In this document: piece by piece, positions 17,635-26,689 of the stretch | How positions within the stretch are numbered: position 1 is the stretch's first letter | How the letters are laid out: each line of letters starts with the position of its first letter | Assembly (NCBI RefSeq): GCF_011058315.1 | Contig: NZ_CP049298.1 | Coordinates: 1-64,000 of the forward strand | Source: Chryseobacterium sp. POL2 | Lineage (GTDB): Bacteria; Bacteroidota; Bacteroidia; Flavobacteriales; Weeksellaceae | Direction: 5' to 3' | Length of the DNA stretch: 64,000 bases | Position numbers and translations under genes: made by a program | Notes under the pieces: generated by a model | Seen by the model: only the letters and a program-made list of their open reading frames with translations | Database searches by the model: none | Told to the model about the DNA's origin: nothing

Positions 17635-19107
17635 ATGAAAACAAAAATACCTCTTTTATTATTAATCTTTAATATTGTTTTTTTTTATTCTCAGGAAAAA
17701 AAAACAGAAAAGCAAATCGACAGTATAACCACTGCTCTCTGGAGCTCTAAATTTTTTAATGATGAAGGACTTGTAAAACTAACAGAGCTTTACTATCAAG
17801 CTAAAGAAATAGATTATGAAGAAGGTCAGATAAGGTTATTAAAAAGAATTGTAGAAATTAAATCATCATACTCAGATTTTATATCAGCACTTCAATACTT
17901 AAAATATCTGAAATCTCTCTCTTTGTCGGTCCAACAATACGAAGAATATATTTATGCAAATTGTCTTGAAGCAAAGATTTTTTTCATGGATAAAAATTAT
18001 TCTCAGGCAAAAAAAGTTCTCAATCTTGCAGAAAGATATCTTTATAAGATTCCGGATAAAGAAAAAAGGAGAAAAGCGAAAACTGAAATCTATATCTATC
18101 AATGGTATAATTTTGAAAAATCGAAACTTCCGAAATCTTCTTATGCAGATTCTTTATTATCTATTTCAAAAAAACTTTATAACGAAGCAGTATTAATCGA
18201 AAATGATCATAAGCGTGCAAAAAGTGTTCTGTATTCGACCAATTTAATGGTAAACTCTCTTATTCTGTTAAAAAAGTATGAAGAAGCAGTAAAATATTTA
18301 AAAATAGGAGGACAAGAGCTTAAGACATTCGGAGAGGTAACTTATCTGGGAGTTGATTATTATGAAGCAAAGGGCGATGTGGAATTTAATTTTAAGCATT
18401 ATAAAGGTTCTTCAAATGACAGTGCATTAGCAAGCTATAATAAAGCCATAAAAATTGGAGAAGCGCTTGGATATACGGCTAAGACAAAAGAATTATATTC
18501 TAAAGTAGCTGAAATCTATAGAGAGAAAGAAGATTACGCAAAGCAAGCGCTGTTTTTACAAAAATCTAGTAATCTGGAAGATAGTATCCAGGTCAAAGAA
18601 AACAAAGGATTAAATGAGGTCAAGTCTCTACTATATGCTAATAAAGGAGACGTAACTGAAACTCCTTCTCAAAATAGGACACTGCTTTATTTCTTGTCGG
18701 CTGTTGCTTTAATAATTATAGTAATTGGAGGTGGAAAACTTTATTTCAATAAAAAGAAGAATAAAATACAACCTCTGGAAAAAGTAACTTCTGAAAAAGA
18801 CCCGATTGTCAAAACGAATGCATATAATCATCTTATCAGTCTTGCATTAAAAAATGATTCTTCGTTTTATTTAACTTTTCTAGAAGCATTTCCTGACTTC
18901 AGTGAAAAGCTTCTTAATATTAACCCCTTGATGAAAATATCCGATATAGAATTTTGTGCATACATTAAACTTAATCTTGAAACCAAGCAGATTGCAATAA
19001 TGAAAAAAATATCTGTAAGAGCCGTGGAAGGGAAAAAATATAGAATCCGGAAAAAATTAGGAATTTCAGCAGAGGAAAATATGTATATCTGGTTTTTAAA
19101 ATTATAG
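17635..19107 (+). CDS. TPR-containing membrane-anchored HTH regulator
   Basis: A 490-residue protein with a signal peptide (about 1-19) and a helical TPR-like sensor region (about 40-320). A transmembrane helix at about 345-363 (LLYFLSAVALIIIVIGGG) and a cytoplasmic tail follow, ending in a helix-turn-helix of LuxR/SpoIIE-like style (about 405-490: FPDFSEKLLNINP, SDIEFCAYIKLNLETKQIA, SVRAVEGKKYRIRKKLGI). This architecture, a periplasmic TPR sensor tethered to a cytoplasmic DNA-binding domain, is common in Bacteroidota. Targets are unknown; the surface-protein genes downstream are candidates (inference). Its HTH is closely matched by the free-standing gene at 20067. Confidence 0.75.
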   Translation: MKTKIPLLLLIFNIVFFYSQEKKTEKQIDSITTALWSSKFFNDEGLVKLTELYYQAKEIDYEEGQIRLLKRIVEIKSSYSDFISALQYLKYLKSLSLSVQQYEEYIYANCLEAKIFFMDKNYSQAKKVLNLAERYLYKIPDKEKRRKAKTEIYIYQWYNFEKSKLPKSSYADSLLSISKKLYNEAVLIENDHKRAKSVLYSTNLMVNSLILLKKYEEAVKYLKIGGQELKTFGEVTYLGVDYYEAKGDVEFNFKHYKGSSNDSALASYNKAIKIGEALGYTAKTKELYSKVAEIYREKEDYAKQALFLQKSSNLEDSIQVKENKGLNEVKSLLYANKGDVTETPSQNRTLLYFLSAVALIIIVIGGGKLYFNKKKNKIQPLEKVTSEKDPIVKTNAYNHLISLALKNDSSFYLTFLEAFPDFSEKLLNINPLMKISDIEFCAYIKLNLETKQIAIMKKISVRAVEGKKYRIRKKLGISAEENMYIWFLKL

Positions 19108-19342
19108 CCAACATATATCTTTTTTACAAATGTAACATTCTAAAAATCAAAACAAAATAAATATCGTGTAGCTTCGTGTAGTTTGCGTGAAATACCGATA
19201 ACACAAAATTTATACTAAACTGCACATGAAAAGTAATTTTGTAGATTAGAAAAATGACATACTATTTTTCAATACAAAAATTACACATTTGCAAAAACCA
19301 AATTTAAAATTATTTAGCGTTTCTGGGGTTATTTCTTTCAAA

Positions 19343-19939
19343 ATGACTTCATTTTTTGCGTTGATATGTCTGTTTTTTGCCAATCTGATCTATGGAAAAA
19401 TCAGCACTTCGGAAAGTAACGACGACTCTAAAATTATTCTATCAGGAAAAGCTATTGTTTTTGGGTCGGGAGACTTTGTAAATATTGAAAGAGTCCAGAG
19501 TGAGGATTTAAAAGAAATAAAAACTGAAAAAGCACAGATTTTTATTTCTGATAATGCTACAGTTTATAATATTGAAGCACTTAGCAAGGCTGAAATCAAA
19601 ACAATAAAAAAGAATAAAACATCTTCTATCAAAAAAAAGGTTGTTAAAAAAACAGTAACTAATAAAGCCTTAATTGCTTATGTTCAAAAAGAGCCATTGC
19701 GGGCGTATTATAATTCTACACATCACTCAGATTTAATATCTCAGAATCAAAAAGAGAAAATTGTTTTTACTACAGGCAGCAGTCAATATTTAATTAAAAT
19801 AATAATTTCTTTAATCAAAAGATCAGAGAGACGCTTGTATCTAATCACAGGACAAGTTTTTAGTTACTCGGATCCAAGTATCAGACTTTGTTATTTCTCT
19901 GGCAAACATTCGGTGAGGCCACCCACACATTTATCTTAA
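19343..19939 (+). CDS. Hypothetical secreted protein
   Basis: A 198-residue protein if started at ATG 19343, which gives a good signal peptide (MTSFFALICLFFANLIYG); an in-frame TTG at 19289 is less likely. The mature part opens with a conserved-looking block KIILSGKAIVFGSGD, followed by a Lys-rich middle (about 100-120). I recognise this as a type of short exported hypothetical protein common in Chryseobacterium-like genomes, but no function is known. It lies between the two related HTH genes on the same strand. Confidence 0.55.
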   Translation: MTSFFALICLFFANLIYGKISTSESNDDSKIILSGKAIVFGSGDFVNIERVQSEDLKEIKTEKAQIFISDNATVYNIEALSKAEIKTIKKNKTSSIKKKVVKKTVTNKALIAYVQKEPLRAYYNSTHHSDLISQNQKEKIVFTTGSSQYLIKIIISLIKRSERRLYLITGQVFSYSDPSIRLCYFSGKHSVRPPTHLS

Positions 19940-20066
19940 GTAACGTTTTCTGTTCGTAAGGACTGAAACTTCGATCAAAACACAAATTATTTGCCGCTTA
20001 AATTTCAGATAATCAGCACTTTGAATGGTTGTCTTAAGAAGTTGTATATCTATTTAAAAAATACAA

Positions 20067-20405
20067 ATGATAGAAAAAGACCACTTTTTTTCTGCGCCGC
20101 CTGAAAGCAGAAGAATTCCGGTAAGTACACTTTTAAGGTTATTGAATGAAGATAGTACTTCATTTTATATTGCTTTTTTAGAAACTTATCCCGACTTCAC
20201 CGAGAAATTGCTAAAAATTAATCCGGCAATGAAGTTCTCAGATATTGAGTTCTGTGCATACATAAAACTCAATTTGGAGACTAAGCAAATTGCGCAGTTT
20301 AAAAAAATATCCACAAGAGCAGTAGAAGGCAAAAAATACAGAATTCGGAAAAAACTGAATATTCCTCCCAATATCAATATGTATATATGGATGTCCAGAC
20401 TTTAA
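20067..20405 (+). CDS. Stand-alone HTH protein, twin of the C-terminal domain at 17635
   Basis: A 112-residue cytoplasmic protein consisting almost only of a helix-turn-helix domain. Residues from about 20 onward match the tail of the TPR regulator at 17635 closely (YPDFTEKLLKINPAMKFSD, IEFCAYIKLNLETKQIA, RAVEGKKYRIRKKL), but there is no TPR, signal peptide or transmembrane segment. It directly precedes the large surface-protein gene at 20495. It may act as a soluble regulator or as a competitor of the membrane-bound protein; that is inference. Confidence 0.7.
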   Translation: MIEKDHFFSAPPESRRIPVSTLLRLLNEDSTSFYIAFLETYPDFTEKLLKINPAMKFSDIEFCAYIKLNLETKQIAQFKKISTRAVEGKKYRIRKKLNIPPNINMYIWMSRL

Positions 20406-20494
20406 GCTCTCAACATTAAACATCATTAGTTTATGATGCATTATGTCTATAATGATAAAAAAACATAAAAATTAAAAATAATTAAAATTAACAA

Positions 20495-23400
20495 ATGATT
20501 AAATTAAAACAAATTTTGGCATTGCTGCTGGTCGTGTTTTCGGCGGTGGTATATGCGCAGTTGCCGGTGCCAACCTATGTTGGGTCGGCGAAATTTTCTG
20601 CCATAGGCAGTGGACTCACAGGTATCCCTACCATTAATTTTACCATCCCCAACGGTACAACCAATAAAAACAGGATGATGGTGATTACAATGGCAGGCGA
20701 AAGATATAATGCAGGAGCTCTTTCTAACTTTTTTTGTAATAGAAATAGTCCAGCTTCTAATAATTCTAATGTAATCGATTTGCCAGATGTATATGTTAAT
20801 GGAGTAATATCGACGTTTGAAAATGGATATCATAAAAATGCCCTTAACAGTACCCCTACTGATTTACAAAATTGGAGCGGAGCAACATGGTCTTACAAAA
20901 TGCCGGATAGTATGACAGGTACTTTACCAATCACTTTTCAATATCTACCAAATCCTCAAACGGCAAATGATGAAATTTCTTTCATTATTTCGGTATATGA
21001 AAATGTGAAATCCTCGCAATGGATTAATGGCCTTAATGATTTTGGATATACTAACGTAACAGCCGCACTAACTCCTACGCTGGGTAGAACTGCCCAAGAA
21101 ATTATGTACATGGTAAATGGCGGTATTACTTATGATACCAATTTGTCTACACCATCTGGCTGGTCATTAGACCAGTTTAATAAAGTTACGAATAATGGTG
21201 TTGCTTGGTCTATTTCTCCAAATGAAAACGATGGGATTGCCCATATTGTAGCTCATAAATCTAATATAAGTGGAAATCCTACTGCACTAATAAATGTAAC
21301 AGGCATACTTGGCTACTATTCAGGTGGATATGTATTCCATGGATTACTTCCTCTTGCCTCTCCCTCTGTTACTGGGCAAGTTGTAACTCCAACACTCAAC
21401 TCCGCAACTGGCACACAAGGTGGTGGGCTTTGGATGAATGTAGTGGACAAAGCTACCAACAAAGTAGTAGCCGTAGTAGCTGTAGATGCAAGTGGTAATT
21501 TCACCATACCAAACGGTGCTTTGGTAGAAACCTATAACTATGATTTTATACTAAGCAAAAATGCAGGTTTTATTAATACCACCAACCCTATAACTGTTGC
21601 GCTCAATCCGGGTTGGACTACCGTGGCAGAAGGCATCAACGGCACAACTCCTGATGGTACAGCCAACAGTATTTTCAATTGGACTGCCGGAGATGTTAAT
21701 GTTACAGGGGTAAGGTTTGCAATAAAAACTATAGACCCTTGTAATGCTTTGGAATCTGGCAATTTAGATTCAGATGGCGATGGCATATCTGATATTTGTG
21801 ATTTGGATGACGATAACGATGGTATTTTAGATACCGATGAAGGCTTCTGCTTATCAACTCCATTATTGATTGCAAGTAAAACGTTTTCCGCAACTGGTAG
21901 TGGTCTAGCAGGAAGGCCAAATATTACATTTAGTGCTCCTACAACAGGTACGGGTAAAAGGTTAATGTTTTTAACACTTACTATTGAGCGAGATCACACA
22001 CCTACACCTTACGGTGATAACTGGGAATCTACCTTGCCAGCCACTGGTAATTTTGCAAATGCTCCGGTGGTGAAATTTGGCAGTAATGATATGACTGCAC
22101 GTGCCTACAGTTATTCTATGAAATCTTTAGCTAGTAATAAACATTCAGACGCAACAATTTCGGTTACACAATATGTTTATACATTATGGGATTCTCAAAT
22201 TTCTCCCGGTTTAAACTCTATTGATTTATCAAAATTTCAATTACCAAAAAATGCTGGCGACGAATGGCATGCCGAAATATTAGTATTTGATAATGTAAAC
22301 AATCTTGAATACATTGACAGTCAGAGTTCAAGTCAAGCAACAAATGATTTATCAATATCAGGTAATATGCTAGCTAGTAGTCAACCAGCGGGTACTATTC
22401 AACAAAATAATGTTTTATTGGCATTTGGTGCAACGTCAGCTCAAAGTGGAATGTCAATCAATTCTGGCTGGAACGCTATAACAACTAATTCTGTAGCCAA
22501 TACAAGCGGAACTTATGCAACAGACCCAAATACATCAGATGATGTTTTACCTGAAAACGATGGTATTTCTGTATTTACTGCCACAAAAACGGGGGTTACA
22601 GGTAACCAAACTGCTACCTTTAGTTTTAATAAAAGTATGTCAACAGCAATAATGTACAGATTAATTCCATATCCTTGTAATCTTAGAGATACAGATGGTG
22701 ATGGTATTCCAGATTATTTAGATTTAGATTCAGATGCTGATGGTTGTCCTGATGCTATAGAAGGCGATGGAAATTTTACAGCTTCTCAATTAACGTCAGC
22801 TTCAGGAACGCTTACATCTCAAACACCTAATCAAAATTTTGGTACTACGGTAGATGCTAATGGTGTGCCAACAGTAGTTGGTGCTAGTGGGCAAGGTATA
22901 GGTAATTCTCAAAACGAGATGCTGAACGATTGTATTGAGTTTGTTTGTCTGCCTGACCCTTACGCTGCACAGCAAACTTGGTGGTTGCCTTTTCAAGGAA
23001 ATAAGGTAAGAATAGATTTCCAATCAGGCTCTGCTGTGCTTAATAATCCTGGGATAGGGTTTTTAGGACAGGGCGTTACTACTGATGGATTTGAAGGAAA
23101 TACTGCCGTAACACATCCTGTAACCAACGAATTACTTTTCGTGACAGATGGTAATAAAGTGTATAAAGGTTCTACAGGTATTGCTGCTACAGGTTCGGTT
23201 GGAGGTAAGGCTTCAGCAGAAGAGGCTGCTGCAGTTATCCCAGATCCTCAAGGGGTTAAAGGTAGGGATTTTATCATTTTTGGTAATGCAACAGCAGATA
23301 CAGCAGGGACTTTAGTAAGTGCAAAATATAATTTAGAGGCTAATACTCTTACCAATATTACTACTCCTCTTTTACCAGCTAGTTCTATTTACGAAGCGTT

Positions 23401-24646
23401 GGAAGTTATTCCACATACTAATGGTACTGATTATTGGATTTTAGTGAATACGGCTGATCAAAATGTAAAATCATATTTGTATTCAGAAGTTTCTGGTTTT
23501 AACTCGACTCCTGTTTCGTCAATTAGTGTTCCTAACCTTTCAGGGGTACTTGCTGCTAATATTGCTGGATATTCATTTATTACATGGGACCCAAGAACTC
23601 CTGGTAAAGTACTTATTGCTAGGCATAATAAAATGGGAATGGCTAATTTTAATCCTGCCACTGGTGCATTAGGAGTTTGGGACGTAAAGGTTACTGTTTC
23701 TACAGGTGTTCCAGATACGGACAAACTTTTGGGCTATTCAGTAGCTTTATCTCCTAACGGAAAGTATATTTATTATAAAAATGGAGGAGCCTTGATGTAT
23801 TATGATAATACAACAGGAGTATCAACTCAGGCAGGAACTCTTCCTTCTATTTATGGATTGAAAGTTGCTAAAGATGGTAGATTATATATATCTAGTCATC
23901 CGGATCATCATGGACTATATTATTTGCCAGATGCAAATAATCCCACAGCTTCTACAGCTACACCATCATTCTTTTCTACTGACACAAGGCAGGTTTCTTA
24001 TCAACTACCAAATAATGTTTACTGGGGATGTATCACGTGTCAGTCAGGTACAGCCGCGCCTGTTTTAACAAATCCTACTATTACGGTTTTACCATCAACG
24101 GTTGGTAATTTAATCAACTTGTTAACCGCTAGTAACAAACCTGCTGGTACTGCATTTTCTATCCATTCTGATGCAACAGCTACAGATGCTAATAAGCTAT
24201 CAAGTTCAACACCTTTAGTGGCTGGAACTACATATTATATATCATTTTATGATGGTTTAGCGGTTTGCTATAGCCCTACAATATCCATAAAAATTGGAGA
24301 GACATTTTGCTACAAGCCAGCTATTACAGATGGTAATACTTATCCGTCAAAACATGGGATTACTGCCTTAGGAAGAGCAGGAACAGATAGTGACAATTGG
24401 CCAATGGTAAGACAAAGTGCTTGGACAGTTCTAGAAGCTAAAACAAAAGGGTTTGTCATCAACAGAGTGAAATTCAACACCAGCAATCAGCCTGTTGCAG
24501 ATAATGGGACAACGTTGGTAATTACCGATCCAGTTGAAGGAATGATGGTTTATGATACCACTAACAATTGTTTGAAAGTTTATACAACTACCGACGGAAC
24601 TACTTTCGCTTGGCATTGTATGACTACACAAGCCTGCCCTAATTAA
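20495..24646 (+). CDS. Large secreted mosaic surface protein with TSP3-like repeats
   Basis: A 1383-residue exported protein with a clear signal peptide (MIKLKQILALLLVVFSAVVYAQ). Two copies of a roughly 200-250 residue beta-rich module follow (starting near 30 and 458: FSAIGSGLTGIP and FSATGSGLAGRP), each followed by acidic thrombospondin-3-like calcium loops (about 420-450: DSDGDGISDICDLDDDNDG; about 728-755: DTDGDGIPDYLDLDSDADG). Residues about 820-1180 look like a beta-propeller or WD-like region. The last about 95 residues form a C-terminal domain (KPAITDGNTYPSKHGITALG, EGMMVYDTTNNCLKVY) shared with the protein at 26690. I see no classical type IX secretion tail. Probably an adhesin or surface-layer component. 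Confidence 0.7.
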   Translation: MIKLKQILALLLVVFSAVVYAQLPVPTYVGSAKFSAIGSGLTGIPTINFTIPNGTTNKNRMMVITMAGERYNAGALSNFFCNRNSPASNNSNVIDLPDVYVNGVISTFENGYHKNALNSTPTDLQNWSGATWSYKMPDSMTGTLPITFQYLPNPQTANDEISFIISVYENVKSSQWINGLNDFGYTNVTAALTPTLGRTAQEIMYMVNGGITYDTNLSTPSGWSLDQFNKVTNNGVAWSISPNENDGIAHIVAHKSNISGNPTALINVTGILGYYSGGYVFHGLLPLASPSVTGQVVTPTLNSATGTQGGGLWMNVVDKATNKVVAVVAVDASGNFTIPNGALVETYNYDFILSKNAGFINTTNPITVALNPGWTTVAEGINGTTPDGTANSIFNWTAGDVNVTGVRFAIKTIDPCNALESGNLDSDGDGISDICDLDDDNDGILDTDEGFCLSTPLLIASKTFSATGSGLAGRPNITFSAPTTGTGKRLMFLTLTIERDHTPTPYGDNWESTLPATGNFANAPVVKFGSNDMTARAYSYSMKSLASNKHSDATISVTQYVYTLWDSQISPGLNSIDLSKFQLPKNAGDEWHAEILVFDNVNNLEYIDSQSSSQATNDLSISGNMLASSQPAGTIQQNNVLLAFGATSAQSGMSINSGWNAITTNSVANTSGTYATDPNTSDDVLPENDGISVFTATKTGVTGNQTATFSFNKSMSTAIMYRLIPYPCNLRDTDGDGIPDYLDLDSDADGCPDAIEGDGNFTASQLTSASGTLTSQTPNQNFGTTVDANGVPTVVGASGQGIGNSQNEMLNDCIEFVCLPDPYAAQQTWWLPFQGNKVRIDFQSGSAVLNNPGIGFLGQGVTTDGFEGNTAVTHPVTNELLFVTDGNKVYKGSTGIAATGSVGGKASAEEAAAVIPDPQGVKGRDFIIFGNATADTAGTLVSAKYNLEANTLTNITTPLLPASSIYEALEVIPHTNGTDYWILVNTADQNVKSYLYSEVSGFNSTPVSSISVPNLSGVLAANIAGYSFITWDPRTPGKVLIARHNKMGMANFNPATGALGVWDVKVTVSTGVPDTDKLLGYSVALSPNGKYIYYKNGGALMYYDNTTGVSTQAGTLPSIYGLKVAKDGRLYISSHPDHHGLYYLPDANNPTASTATPSFFSTDTRQVSYQLPNNVYWGCITCQSGTAAPVLTNPTITVLPSTVGNLINLLTASNKPAGTAFSIHSDATATDANKLSSSTPLVAGTTYYISFYDGLAVCYSPTISIKIGETFCYKPAITDGNTYPSKHGITALGRAGTDSDNWPMVRQSAWTVLEAKTKGFVINRVKFNTSNQPVADNGTTLVITDPVEGMMVYDTTNNCLKVYTTTDGTTFAWHCMTTQACPN

Positions 24647-24675
24647 TATAAACACAATTTCATATATAAGAGGAG

Positions 24676-24717
24676 TTTTCCAAACGGGTGGCAGTAAAAT
24701 CTTGCCACCATTGGAAA
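24676..24717 (+). terminator. Hairpin after the first large surface-protein gene
   Basis: TTTTCCAA-GGTGGCA and TGCCACC-TTGGAAA pair around a short loop about 30 bases after the stop codon. No long T run follows, so it could be an mRNA-stabilising or weak terminator structure. Confidence 0.45.
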
Positions 24718-24766
24718 TCTCAATTAAAAAACAGAATCAAAATTTAACAAAAAATAAATTACAGCT

Positions 24767-25351
24767 ATGAAAAAAAAGACAACTATTTTAGTATTGATTG
24801 GAGTTTCTACAATGGCATTTTCTCAAGTAGCTATTGGAAAATCAGAAATCACGAAGCTATCGGATAACATCACGCCTAATCCGGGAATTTCTTTAGAATT
24901 TGGTCCAGATACAACCGAAAAAAAGGGAATTGTACTTCCTTGGGTGACAGCAACTACTAATTCTTCTCCTTTTATTACAGGATATGCAGGAAGTAACACA
25001 GTGGTAGACGGGACAATCGTTTATGACACATCTGATCACAAAGTAAAATATAAAAAAGCCGGAATCTGGTTTGATTTGAGCGTAGATGCCAATGGAAATG
25101 CAGATACCACATTACAAGATTCTAAATCAGATTTACCTAATGCAAAAGCAGCAATAGGAACAAACGGTGCAACGGATACTACTCCTGGAATTTTAGTTCT
25201 CACCGATACAGATAAGGCTATGATTTTGCCAAAAGTTGCTTTGCCACACCTTAATATTAAAAATCCGGCAGCAGGAATGTTGGTTTATGATACCACAAAT
25301 AGACAATTAGCTGTTTTTAATGGTACCAATTGGTCATTTTGGAAGCCTTAA
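24767..25351 (+). CDS. Small secreted protein of the same surface-protein cluster
   Basis: A 194-residue exported protein with a signal peptide (MKKKTTILVLIGVSTMAFSQ). It contains two short beta motifs of the form VDGTIVYDTSDHKVKY and AAGMLVYDTTNRQLAVFNG. These resemble the GMMVYDTTNNCLKVY segment near the C termini of the two large neighbours, so it seems to be a minimal member of the same family. It follows the 20495 gene on the same strand and may be cotranscribed. Function unknown; a role as partner or pilin-like subunit of the large proteins is only a guess. Confidence 0.6.
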   Translation: MKKKTTILVLIGVSTMAFSQVAIGKSEITKLSDNITPNPGISLEFGPDTTEKKGIVLPWVTATTNSSPFITGYAGSNTVVDGTIVYDTSDHKVKYKKAGIWFDLSVDANGNADTTLQDSKSDLPNAKAAIGTNGATDTTPGILVLTDTDKAMILPKVALPHLNIKNPAAGMLVYDTTNRQLAVFNGTNWSFWKP

Positions 25352-25559
25352 AATAAAGTAATCAATGTTGCTTTCAGTCTAAAAATGTCATTTGTGTTTT
25401 TAGAGATCTTTCAGATTTCTTTTTTCTTTTTTAGCTGAAGGCTTTTTTTAAATTAACCCCAAAGAATAATATTTGAGATTAGCCATCAATGATTTTTAGG
25501 TAAAACAAAATGTTCATCAATTATAAAATATTATTCAGGAATCACATATCGAAATTACT

Positions 25560-26147
25560 ATGACATTAAATGATTTTTCAGATAAATATTTTGATCAGAA
25601 TGATTTTTTAGATTCAAAAGACAGAGAAAAACTTTTAGAACTGGTTCAATTTGTCACTATTCCAAAAGATAAAATCTTACTTCATAGAGGTGAACAGATA
25701 AAACAGGTAGGAATAATTCTAAAAGGACTAATAAGAGTTTATAATAAGAATAATAGAACGGTTTGGTTTGTGCAAAATAATGGAATTTATGGATCAATAG
25801 ATACTTTAGCTCTTGATCGCGCTTCATCCCTCACTTTTGAAACATTAGAAGAGACGAGTATGTTTTTACTTAATTATGATGATTTAGAAGAAGCAATTAT
25901 ATCATATCCGAATATTGCCAGCTTGCTTCTAATGTACTGGAAAAGAACAGCGGTAGAAATTTACCGTAATTTTTATACATCTTTAAGCTTATCTCCAGAA
26001 GAAAAGTATTTAGAAATTTTGCAAAAAAATCCTCAATTAATTTTAAATGTAAAATCAAAAGATCTTGCTTCTTATTTAGGAATTCATCCTACCTCATTAA
26101 GTAGATTAAAAAGAAGATACTTCGTTTCAAAAGAAAATAAAGATTGA
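25560..26147 (+). CDS. Crp/Fnr family transcriptional regulator
   Basis: A 195-residue protein with an N-terminal cyclic-nucleotide-binding-like beta-barrel (about 25-115: LHRGEQIKQVGIILKGLIRV, VWFVQNNGIYG) and a C-terminal winged helix-turn-helix (about 160-190: DLASYLGIHPTSLSRLKRR). The nucleotide-contacting glutamate and arginine of classical Crp are not conserved, which is usual for Bacteroidota members. It sits alone between the two surface-protein genes and could control either; no operator was identified. Confidence 0.85.
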   Translation: MTLNDFSDKYFDQNDFLDSKDREKLLELVQFVTIPKDKILLHRGEQIKQVGIILKGLIRVYNKNNRTVWFVQNNGIYGSIDTLALDRASSLTFETLEETSMFLLNYDDLEEAIISYPNIASLLLMYWKRTAVEIYRNFYTSLSLSPEEKYLEILQKNPQLILNVKSKDLASYLGIHPTSLSRLKRRYFVSKENKD

Positions 26148-26689
26148 TTTACTGCGTGTTCTCATCTTTTGTTTATAATGTCATTGTCTATTGCTAATAA
26201 TATAAATAGCGAAAGTATATTATTCTTCGTAATCGGATTTTTTATTTAATAATAATATGTAATTATTTTATTTTCGTTGAAATATTAAAATAAAAATTGA
26301 TGAAATTTAAAATTTATTTCGAAAAAATTATTTATCAAATGAATTATAAAATGAGATCAAAAAGATTGATTAGTAATTCTTTAAATAAATTTAACCTAAT
26401 AACACTAGATGAAGATGCAGAAACTTGAAAAAATCTCCCAACATAAATTTATTGAGTATAAAGAATGATTCATTCTTAGGGTAGAGTTCCCATTCAAAAG
26501 TTTCCTGTTCCGGACAAAATCTCTTAAAACAAAGCTAAATGTAAGCACCACACAGTTTCTAGGTAGCCCTACGCACCCAAAGCCTGTGACAACGGAGGTG
26601 TAAACTCCGAAAAAGATGGTAAAAAGTTATTGCAACAGCCAAAGAATAACTTCAAAAAACAAAACATAACAATCCAACATGAAAACTTA
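26148..26689. other. Long upstream region of the second surface-protein gene
   Basis: About 540 bases without a gene. The first part is AT-rich. 26460-26625 is less AT-rich than its surroundings and holds a small hairpin CGGAG-GTGTAAA-CTCCG (about 26595-26611). It could be a structured leader, but I do not recognise a riboswitch class. Confidence 0.3.
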
